From Reticulitermes lucifugus (Eukaryota; Arthropoda; Insecta; Blattodea; Rhinotermitidae): DNA of 34,002 bases. Positions 9,701 through 21,700 of this stretch are shown piece after piece. Within the stretch, counting starts at the first letter, position 1. Every line of letters begins with the position of its first letter. The notes under the pieces are model-generated. The model searched no databases, had not been told where the DNA came from, and saw only the letters and a program-made list of their open reading frames with translations. The stretch lies in contig JAKCWW010003056.1 of NCBI GenBank assembly GCA_026260175.1, positions 17,053 through 51,054 of the forward strand, read 5' to 3'. The position numbers and the translations under genes were made by a program.

Positions 9701-12700
9701 GTGAGTGTAGTCCTACTGTCTTGCTTCTCATTTCAGATACTGTTAATTACAGTTAATTTCCTCAGGCATATCACACTTGAAGTTCAGGATTTAAACCTTT
9801 CATGTTCAGTCCCTGTGTATAAAACACAACGGCTTGCTATTCTGTCGTTAGGAACTAGCAAGGTGTTAACAAATGCAGTGGAAAGTGTCTTTCTGTTATT
9901 ATTACAGTCGTTGCGGTAACAACGCCTCTGAGTGCATTAGGAGTTGTGCCCTAAACTGAATTGTTTTATGTTTTATTTTATTGCAGGCGAATGTGCGATC
10001 TCCTAGACGATCCATGTGCCTTGGTTTCTGGTCCCAGGAAGTCGCAGCAGGGAGAATCGTTGGGGATGCAGCTTGGTGAGTTGTCAAACCTGATTGTTAT
10101 GCTCATATATTCAATATATGTCACTAGCATATATTATCATATCATCATAAGTTCATATATATTCATGCTCATTGATTCATCTATTACCGACGATAAACAG
10201 TGTTACCAAATGACTGTCATTTGCTAATAAATTTAAAAGGAATATGCAACTGTATGTATCCTTGTCCTTCTTAAGTCCAAATCTTTTATACACCCAGTTC
10301 TCAGGCATCCTCAATATTGAGATAGGAGTATATAGTTGCACCGATGGATCAAGAAGTTCTCAAAGTTTGTTTTTTATGATGTGCGGTGTGCAGTAGTTAT
10401 GCATTTCTCCGCTTGGAGCGCAGTTTACTAAGATGGCGGCGAACGGCAGTGAGAAGGCGTTCTGTGTGCTTACATTTCATGAATGTCGGTCAGGTACAAT
10501 TATACAATTACATATAGAGCACCTGTAAGGTATGTCACAAAAACTTGGAATGTTGTTCTATTAAATAAAAAAAATATACTCCTATCTCAAGTGTATTGTG
10601 TATGACAAGTTGTTGAAACCCCAATAATCATTTTGAATAACCCTGTATATTCTGCCCATAATGTGACAGACCAAGGGACACTCATGTTAAACAGCGAGAC
10701 GGTCTTCCTATATAGGCTTTGTCGTATACCATTTCGTTTTGGAAAAAACTTTTGATACAGAAATACATGTCGACAAGCGATATACCACGTAGAAAGTACG
10801 CTGCATCTAACAGTATGTAACATTTTACTTTTGGTTGCGATTTGCTGTTCCTGCGATATCCATAGTCCAGGTACTGCAATGTCAGATAATTCAGTAACCA
10901 CTAATCTACTGCAGGCTTATTGCAGCTAATTCATAATCAGCATTAGCGATGATTCAAGCAAATACGGGACTTGGCTATTGTCGCCAGCATCTCTCCCTGA
11001 AGGCATAACCTGACGATTGGAAGCATCTGTTTACACTCATTTATTGATCATTATTCAGATCAAAGCCCATTATGGTCCTGCGAGATGTGAAAGGGAAGTA
11101 AGGGAATTATTGATGTCTAGGACCTTAACACAGAATCACAGACCTGGTTTCATTAAATAGCGAGTATGATTAACGGGATGCCTAACTAGCTAACTTCATG
11201 GTACAGGGTGCTTCTGCGTACCGCATACTGCATGCGATCTCTTAAGTAATGTTTCGTACGTATGATCTAGGTTAGGAGGCCTCGACTTTTGTGCTAAAAT
11301 AGTATCTGTAAATATTTTGAAATGAGAATAAATATAAGACATCTCATATTTCGGTTTTCTAAAATGTCGTAAGAACTAATGAGATAGAGAACACGCAGGT
11401 TTCGGAGGAACCAGCGGTCTTCATCTTCATGACGGAGGTTCCACCCTAAATGGAGGTGTCACATCCAAGAATGCCGTGTCCTGGCTACTTACCGCTGTAA
11501 GGAACTCAAATTTTAATATGTAGCGTGATGCAAATTGTTTGTCGTCTGTGATTTATTCGGTGATGTATTTTTATCCCAAATACCGAATTTCACCATGCAG
11601 TCCCTTGAATCTTCGTACAGTGGGACTTGATGTTTTATTGGGTCATTAATACAACGCCAGTTAGAGGGGCGGGGTTTGAACCGACCTCGAATCTGAAATA
11701 CGTTTTATTTCAGAGCTTAATAGAAAGAGTAACGTGGAAAATATTCGAAGAAAATTTGAATGAGTGAGACACAGTTCGAAGGCGTACCTTTTCCTTCCGT
11801 CCATTTTATTTGTTGTGGTCTATAGTCCGTGCAAGATGCAGTTTATACCGTTACCTCTCTGTAACGTGGGTGATATGTTTCATTTTTACAGAATCCGAAC
11901 AAGAGAAGACACCTACTTCACCAACACGACGGAAATTACCCAAAACACCGGTATAAACATATATATATATATTAAACCAGCAGCATAGTTACCATTATTG
12001 TTCATTGTGCCTGTTACATTTGTTGTTTATGTTTGTATATCTGTTTGTGCTTTGACAAGCTTTGCTTCAGAACAAAGAAAGCACAGTACGTAGCCTTGAA
12101 TATCTGACCTCAAAAAAGATTTTCAGTTATTAATTATAATTCCAATTTTTTTTTCAGAAATTTTTCACTAGATAATACTGTAATTACTACGGGTGAAAAT
12201 ATCAAATACGGACAGACTGAAATGAAATCTTGTTAAAATACAAAATTGGTTTTGAAAAAATAAAAAATATTTTGTTGTTGAAAATTCAAGTATTCTGGAA
12301 TGTCATGACCTGCCGAATGGTCAGTAGTAACAGACGTTTCAAAGGAGCTTAGTGCCTCCATCTTCAGGGTAAAACAGTACAAACACTGACCCAGAAGATG
12401 AAGGCAATACGATCCTTTGAAACATCTGTGGTGTTTATCGCCTACACGGCCTGACATCCTAGAAGACTTGACACTTCATCAATACCGCTGGGAGAACCAT
12501 TAATCTCTCAAAACATTTGTTTTGTATTTAAATTTTATATATTTCAAAGGTTAATACTGTAAATCCAAGCCTTTAGTTTGTTAATTTGTTATGATATAAA
12601 TATATTGGCATGTGTTGGTTTTGGATATCATCCTGTTGAAAAGTACATCAAGGTATCTGTATGCCTTTCATGCTATAGTTATGATCACTGTAGCTGTAGA

Positions 12701-15700
12701 CAAATTTGAAGATGAAGAAAATAATTTTTCCAAACCTATTCTAATGTATGAATATTTCCGTGAAGCAAAGCTTGTGTAAATAGTTATTTTTCTTTCTGTC
12801 AAGACATAGAGAATTTAATGGCTACTTTTATACTGGAAATCGTGATGCTGGGTATGTTCAACATAATATGTATTTAAGTAAGGTAATCCGAATTGCTGTA
12901 GTCTGAATAGCAGAAGCCTTATCTTGAAAATGTGTGACTTAATGTTTGATTGTATCCTTTTGGCCTTACTATGGCCCTGGGGTCGACTCAGCCTCTAACA
13001 GAAATGTGTACCGGGAGTATTTCCTGGGAGATAAAGGCGGCCGGTGCGTAGGGCTGACAACCTTACCACCTTCATGTGCCGATTGTCTAGAAATCTGGGT
13101 GTCTCAACCTCTTGGAAACCTTAGGGCCTGTACAGGCCTGTAATGGGATTGCTTACTATTTGATTCTAAGGTAGATGTGGTTTCATTAGACCAGTTCTCG
13201 TTTCGGTTGAAATTATTTGGTAAACAACTGTGAACGGCAAGTAACATTTCATGTATTGCCACAATCACAAATGATGTGCTGTGAATGTCTTTTTGCTGGA
13301 AGACAGGAACAATAAAAAATGTACAGCTATTGTAGTAGAAACCTAAAAAAAAATTGCAGTTTATACTCACACATACTTGCTTCCTGTAGCAATAATTTTT
13401 TTTTAAGTTTGTCTTTCTAATTTACACTTCATATCGTATGTCGATCTTGGTTTTTAAACTTGCTAAGTCATGTTTCCCAACCAGGATTCCGCGGGAAACT
13501 AGGGTTACGCAGAATATCGTTAGGGGTTCCGCGAGAAATTGCGGAATAAATAAATACTTTTAAATGCCGCAAAAAATGTCAAATTAACCTTGAAATCGCG
13601 GAAATTTATGTCTGGCAATTGGAAATGTTGAAGTAATCTCTGTGCGCTGCCAAATGCATATTTATTTTATTTGGATCTGTAAACATTTTCATAGTAAGTT
13701 TTCCTCGCGATATGAAAAATTATTGTAGGGGGATCTCCGTGTAATAATTGTTGCAAGACACTGACCTACGTCTGGTACTTCTGTGTTGTGTAGACAGAGG
13801 TCTTGGCGACTCGCAGACCTCGTCCAAGAATTCCTGCAGAATGTCTAGGAATAATTAGTGATTGCGGAAGTTGTTACGAATTAGAACAGTCTAAAGGGGT
13901 TCAATTCATTAAGCCTGAAGGTAATAAAAATAATGTTATGTAAATGTTATGTACCTTACGAAATGGGCTGTTTTATCTTTATTGCCACTTTACTGAGGTG
14001 CTTTGTCATGGATAACTGCGGGGGCACCAGCAGCTTATAACCACAGTATTCCACCGGCGCGATACGATTCAGAATTTATGGAGTAAAGGTAACGTAGGGT
14101 TATGGCGCATTCACAGCAACATAATTATCCAGTAAAAGGGCGACATAAAATAAAGCACAGATATATTTAATTCGTTCTTCATTTTTCCATCTACTTTATT
14201 TACGTACCTTCTGTGCTAGTTCTTTATGGAGCGAAATAGAAACGTAATTCCAATTAAAAGACAAACGAGTTATTTTAATATATTTTCAAGTCACACTTGT
14301 TGTGCTGTTTGTAACTGTATTTGCAGAGAGTGTACTATTGTCATATATATTTAAGGACTTTAATTAGAGCATTAAGCCCAAGAGAAGGCCAATATTCTAA
14401 GACAGGGGTGTCAAACTTACGGCCCTTCGTGACGTTTAGATAATATTAATAATGTAGTCCTTTAATAATTTGTAATTGCTGTAATCAAGAACATAAATAC
14501 TCGTACATAGATAAAAATACACATTTAAACAAAATGTCAAAGTTTTTGTCTCTAATACTGATTTACTATATTTTGTGCGATGCCTTCAAACGTCTATGTT
14601 TGAGTTTCTGTTCAAACCCGTTTAATGCATGGATTAAAACCTTGCGAGCCTAGGATATTATCTGCCAATAAATTATTAAACAGTAAGGTTATTGTGCTTT
14701 TAGAATTTCTTGGAAGTAATTGTAACCATAGGAATAATTGATAGTATATTTACAATTTTAAATAACGTTTATGGTAGACAGTTACCAACAAATGCCCAAA
14801 CCATAAATAAAGGCATAAATCAACCTTTTATCATAATTAAAACCCTACACATGTTTCGGCTCGCNAGGAGCCATCATCAGGGGTTACAGTGGTGCTTATC
14901 AAATGCTGCGTTAGGTCTGTTGACGACACTTGTAATGTTACAAGTGTCGTCAACAGACCTAACGCAGCCTTATTTATGGTTTGTGCATTTGTTGGTAACA
15001 GTCTATAATACAAAAATGCACGGTGAATTAAAACTAAAAAAAAAAATAACGTTTATGGTGATGTCTTTTACCCCTGTCACTTCGACTAAAATATTCCGGC
15101 CTCCCGTTGGAATATATAAATCACCCATCTCTGCTCCAGAGACAGATAACAATAAAGTGAAAGAACTTTTTTCATTTTAGTAAGAGGTACCGTGTTGGAA
15201 GTGACCTTAAAAATGGGATAGAACGTTAGAAGTATTTTTTGATATATGTGGATTGGTATTGATTGATGACATTTGCGTATATGTATGGCTGAAGTTGGTG
15301 TTCTAGGGAACTAAATAATAGGAGATATAGAGGAAATATTAGATAGTCTAACACGTACATAACAGTACTTGAATTGGTAATGATATGGATATTAATAAAC
15401 CTTATTTGACTGTTGGTGACGAAACACATAAATTTCACTCCTCTAACATAATTACGGATCTTGTGTTTCAAGACAAGTATTATAATTAATTAATAAGTCA
15501 CTATAATTAATTCTCGTGCTGAATTCATTTAGCAGATATGTGTCTTTAATCTGCTTGTGCGACTTCTTGTTGAGATTACAACAATTCGGATAAGCCCTTG
15601 GTTAGTGTTAGATCTCTACATCTGTTGCTCTTTACGATATGGAAATTGGTTTTTGAATGTCAATGATTTATTTACGAATAAAAATTCCTCCATAGAATTA

Positions 15701-18700
15701 ATCTTGTGCACAGGTGAAAAAGGATGTTTTAAGTGCAATAAACTGTCGTAACGCAAAGAACTAATGACGTAAGTGCTGCATAATTACACAGGCTGAACAT
15801 TTCATTTTGTTATTACAATAGTGAAAAATCTTTCCGATAATTAACGCAAGAGCTTATTCATGTCAGTATACATATATATATAGGTGCAAATTAGAAGAAA
15901 TATATATATTAATTTTTTGATTGTTCAATGGGTATAGCTTTAGTTAAATGTGTACGTTTAAAAATGGTTGCCGGCATTATTTCCATTCACTTGACCACTA
16001 ACCCCATCCAGTGCCAAAGTTAATAATGAGTTGAGCTATACCCCCGCTACCCCATACGCCTACATAGCGTGGACAGGGATAACTCTACCTGTGCATTTAC
16101 GTTTACCTATCAAAATTTTTAGTTGTATTTTCAAGTTCCGGTTTATTGTTTTTCTATATTATATTTTAACTCAAATTACGATTTTTGATGATTGAATTCC
16201 GTTATAAAGCTGATGCGCTACTAAAAATTAAGTTAGGATGAACTGAAAGTCGCAACACGTATCCGTAATCAACACTTCAATACTGGTCTCGGTGCAGTGC
16301 ACGGATCTTTTAATTCCTCTTGTGTTGCCGGCCGCTGTGCACCGTTCTGTCGTGAATGCATTTAAACTTACTGTAATTAAAGACCCCTCCATTCTGTACA
16401 GTAGTTGGAATTTAAACCGCGGCGTCTTTGAAGGGTTAAAGGCACTGCACGCCTATACATCGCACGCTGCAAACACAGAAATATTTGGCATTTATGTAAA
16501 AAAAGCGACAAGGAATTTGTTTTCTAAATTACCAGTCAGTTACATTGCAAGGCGAAAACGTGCATTATCTATTCCGCAGTTTATATTTCCACCAGTGCTC
16601 TTACATCTATTGACACTCTCGCTTCTGTTATCATATTGACTTTATATAAAACGGACTTTAATTAGTTGAAACAAGAGATACAAATTTTCGAAATTAATGC
16701 GTAATTAATCCCAAACCATGTGACTAGAAGTGAAAAGTATACGCGGGCGTAAGTTAATGATATTGAAAGGCAATTCATAACACAAATACATAAAACAAGT
16801 CTGAATATTATGAATATTGTTCTGCACTGTTTGTGTAATGCATAGGTATTTGAATCACCGTGTGTTTTACCCTTGTACAGATTATGAGTGCTAGGACCAA
16901 AATGATGCGTAAATACGCACTTGAAATAAAAGTATTTTGGCTCAGAAGTACGTAGTCATCCGAAAAAATGGTCGAAGCAATTTCTGTTTGCTTGTTAACG
17001 TATTGCGAATCTGATTCCTTCGAAACTTTGTGTGCTGATGTGCTTATTCGTGTCGTCTTCCTGTTGCACATGTTGACTTCCCCAATTCTAGCTTCCGTCG
17101 GATGTCTATGTACTTCTAGCATGTACATATTACGAGAAATATATTTTCTCGGATTATTTATCTCAAATTCAGGATAAACATAGAACTGCGTAGGAAAGGG
17201 CCCGTACGGTTGTGCACTTTAAATTCCACTGAATTGTAAACTGGAAATTCGTGTATTTTGTTATATAATATTTGTAACAATGTAACCAGCTTATAATTCG
17301 TGACATTTTAATTCTTCTAGCGACACAAAGAAATTTTCAAACACAGTGAAAGCCTTCTGTTTTGTTTTTAACATCTAAACGTCCATTGGTAACTGTATGT
17401 ACCACCTGCTGTAACATTAAGTAACTCTGCATTTTGCTCATACAGTGTTAATATGATTCGTGTGACTCACAATAACATCGTGATTATTGTGTTGGCCTGT
17501 ATACTTGCTGTAGATAGTGCTCTGTGGCGTAGGAACCGAAGTTTTATTCACACTTTAGATGAGTGTTAGTCTCCAACGAGTTAATCATACAGGCTCACAG
17601 ATGAATGCTGAATATGAGATATGCACATATCAATGAGACATTGATCGCTTTTGCTCCATAGCGTTAGACCCCACATTAAAATGATAGGCTTATTCTAAGA
17701 AACATTTTTAAAGCGTTATGTACAAGAACAATTTGATAAGCTTTGCAGAAATGCAATTCAGTGACCAAATGATTCGTGATATGATCGTCGTCATCGTATG
17801 TTCGAGGGTTTGCATACACATATGTCTATATAAGGGCAGTTTAATTTATGGCTGAATTCATACATGCTTAAGTGCCAAGCCTGTTCTCCCTCCACAAAAG
17901 TAACACCACACTAAGAATTCGTACAACTTATTTTAGGTCCTTGCCGTTCTGTGAAATGGCATTTTTGTCTTTATTCGTACCTATGTTCAAAATTGAAAAT
18001 TGACGTTTTCTGGGTTGTTACTCCTTGTCGACTGACAAACAGTTGCTGAAGTGTCGAAGTATCAACCCTGAAACTGAAATCACAAAGATCCTCCGAAACG
18101 TCGGTAACAACTTACCAGTCGACACTCAGTCACGTTCTATAACTCCTTTATGTTCAGCAACGAGGCTGCGAGAGCCTCATATCTCTCGCTTATAAATTTC
18201 TTAGTCGCTTTTGAAACAAGTAGTACGCGTGATATCTGTTGTATCAATGTGAGTTCCTTTTTACCAGCTTGGCTGGTATTTTGTTCTATCAGGGTATTTC
18301 GTCATTAAGCAGAAGGGCTGAAACTCCTTGACGAGTACAATATAAAAACTCTTAATAAATTATGTTAATATCATAAGCTGTCTTTCGAACGCTGTTGATA
18401 GAATAACTTCGCGGTGTAAATTTACTTACAAGTCTCTGTAATATTTAAAAATTGAATTATGTCGTTCGCACGATTCTGATAGTAAGCAACATTTCATAAA
18501 CATTTGCCGCAACAAATTTATTAATTTTTCAAAATGTAATAATAAGCTTGCTTTCATTAATATTCGTTATATGCAAAAAGAATTACAATTTTCAGGTTGT
18601 TTACGGGGAGCAATTGTAACTTGTAACATGTGAAATTTGCTTTAATTTAAATTTCTCGTAATATGACATAAGAAATAATAATGAAAATTTGTTTTGTAAA

Positions 18701-21700
18701 GGATAGGTTGATATTTATAGCTAAAGAGTTCTTGTTACTAGCGAAGTTTTACTTTCAATTGCTTGCAAAAAATTGTCATGGTATTATATTTTTGCTGCCA
18801 ACAGATTTAAGTGAAGTACAGAAACTGTAGAAGAAGACAATAATTTCGTAGAAGGATAAATACCCAACATCTACTACAGAAATTTTGATGTGCACTAAAA
18901 ATGATCGTATCGATGTGTTATCACCAAAGTACATGCGAGAGTAGCTGTAATAGTTTTGTGGAATTCACAATAAAACAGATTAATTGTGTCAGATATTTCT
19001 GCAGTGATGGGTAGAATCTACAACGTGATATTACACCAATATTTCCAGAAATTATATTTTGATACACCTGTGCCTAGCCGTACGGGCCTTAGTCATTATT
19101 ATTTATAAATTTTTTTTGGATATTTGGTGATGGGCCTAAAATTAATTCTTCTTCCTTGTAAGATATAAATTGCTGTTTTCATGTTGCCTTTTAAACACGA
19201 CGTGTTCTCAAAGCAGTGTAAAAAAAACAGAAAACTCAGACCAAAAGTGTTCGTTGCATATGTAACATAACACATAATTATAAATACTACAAATGTATAA
19301 TCCCTGTCTGTGTGTGTGTGTGTATGTTTGTATGTGTGAAAATCTTCTGTGATAACAAACGTAAGTTATGTTAATGTTGTATCTGTTGTTGTTCATTGTG
19401 TAGAGGTAAACGTGTAGACAAACGAAACATACATGGAATGCTTCCGTACAATCAAACGTAGATCTTGGACACAGAAAGGCGCTTAAGATGACGATTTCCG
19501 ATTATCGGAATTGTTTCTTAATGATTGCAATAACTGGGTAGTAAAATAATGCAATGTATAGGGATTTTTATAATTTGTAGTTTGTGTTATATTGTAGTGT
19601 ACCCTAGGTTTTAACATATTGAATTGTATTGAATAGGTTTTTCAGATTTTTCAGTAAGTGCAACGGAACATCCTCCAACGGGAATTCGAATATATGCATG
19701 AACATCAACATGGATTGCCAAACGCGGTAAATTCTATTATAAATTTTCTGTCAAACACGATTTATATCCTACAAAATATTCCACTATGTTTGAAAATATA
19801 ATACAGTAATATAACCAACTTGGTTTTGTCTTATTCAGCGTATGTAGCAACGTCAAGTATCAGGTCAACTGACACCCAGCAGTAGCTTCATCCTAACCTT
19901 CTAAACGCCTCATCCACTCATCAAATTCGTGTTCATAAATAAATATAATCCTAGTACATTAATGTCTTCGTCGCTTATTTACTTTCACTTTTCCACAACC
20001 GCGTTCCCGTTTCCCCATTAATCCACCACAAAATTAATTTCGTCCAACGCGGATTCACCCAAATCGCCGCTGACAAGGAACATATGTCCCGCGTTGGAGG
20101 ATGGCTTAATGTATTTTTTTTGTAATTCCGCTTTGAATATGTAACATACGTTGTGACGTTGTATGGACGTAATGTGAGGTTTATGCATTCTTTAACACAA
20201 TTCTTTGTATTCTTCTCTTTGTACACCACTTTAGTAAAAAGAGAGGGGGTTGAGCAATAGGTCAAGATATCCAATTTAGCTACACGTGTCATGTCTTTGT
20301 ATGACACAGTAAATTCGCCACTAAATAAAGTACTTTTTCAGTTCTAACAATACTCGGTAAATGACTCCATTGTAGTGATTTATGGAGAAATGTTGAAACC
20401 AACTCTGAAACACACACCTAAATTCATGGCAAATTGATAGTGTCATACCATGAAATATGGTACGTCACGAAAATATGTTTATGTAATTCTATATGACCAT
20501 TTATCCCAGATGTTAAATTGTTTTAAAATTCAGAGTTAATAACATATCCTTTTGGAGATTTGCAAACAGCCTCACGCCAAGAAAGGCCCGTAAAAAAACA
20601 TTGAAACCTGTTTAATGAGTGGAACGTCGCTTCTGGGACTCCGGAATTCACTTCTATCACTTTATTTTAATTTACTGCCCTTGCATTTGTTGAGTATTAA
20701 AGTCTTCACACGAAATTATTTGATCTACACGTCTCTGTAGATGACATTCAAATATAAGTAATTAATTGTTTATATACTTGATATGAAACATACTTGATAT
20801 GATACATACTTGATATGATACATACTTGATATGATACATACTTGATATGATGCATACTTGATATGATGCATACTTGATATGATATATACTTGATATGATA
20901 CATACTTGATATGATACATACTTGATATGATATATACTTGATATGATACATACTTGATATAATACATACTTGATATGATACATACTTTTCCGGATTCCCG
21001 TCACGTGATGTCCATTGCGTTAAGTCATTTTTTGTTATCAGTCAGCAGTAGTAATTTATTCATCTTAGTATTTTTAAGAAAGCATTCTATATTTTAATAT
21101 GTATTATACAATTTAAATGACACTTTTCTAGTTTGTAATGTACTATGTAGTTAAAGAGTGAAAGTATTCTGTTTTCTGTAGGTAACATTTTGTAGTTTAT
21201 AATTGATTGAGGTTTGATCGGATAACAAGTCTGTGTTCTGTGCACGTAGTCCTTATGAATTATATCACCAGGTAGTAAAATCTACATATTTTTTCTGGTA
21301 CTGAAAAAAAACTGTACGTTAGGAACACTATAAATAAGGAATACAAGGTAATAGCAGTGAAATATTATCAAAACGTGTCCATTACTGTAATAGACTGCCG
21401 CAGTCAGCTACTAATCTTGTTACTGTTACGCTCTTTTTGCTGTCTGACCAATCTATGTTTCGCCGAAATATTTAGAGCTCATTGTATTATATGTTCTATT
21501 TTATGCTTTTATAAATCGAGGAGACTTTCCATATTATTTATATTACTAACTTTCAGGAATGCAACACTTCAGTAACACATCCGTAAAGTATATGTTATTT
21601 TCATAACTGTGAAAAATATGATGTGCATAAGTGTAGGTGCACATAAAACATTCCAGCATATATATGTGAAATATACTCATATGTTAACACCATAATATGA

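Larger units (their letters stand above)
10076..11891 (+). other. Intron 3
   Basis: 1816-bp phase-1 intron. It holds a transposon fragment (10317-10647) and a module-bearing repeat (11398-11480). About 10650-10905 has reverse-strand open frames but no recognisable domain. The rest shows nothing I can name. Confidence 0.82.

Noticed and set aside
10587-10901. 104-codon reverse frame ending near a mariner-like terminus
   Set aside because: Contains transposon end sequence (YTGLFKMIIG is a translated terminus) and no transposase motif.
12233-12457. Reverse frame with MEALSSFETSVTT
   Set aside because: This is a translation of a foldback element; I recall similar false peptides from blattodean gene models.
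14710-15180. 156-codon forward frame
   Set aside because: It runs through the hairpin retroposon and its target duplication, including an unknown base; not a gene.
16292-16639. 115-codon forward frame beginning MQCTDLLIPLVLP
   Set aside because: No recognised domain, no splice context, lies within a large intron; length is compatible with chance.
20748-21004. Three overlapping reverse frames rich in YHIKYVSYQV
   Set aside because: All come from the 16-bp satellite; no independent coding signal.
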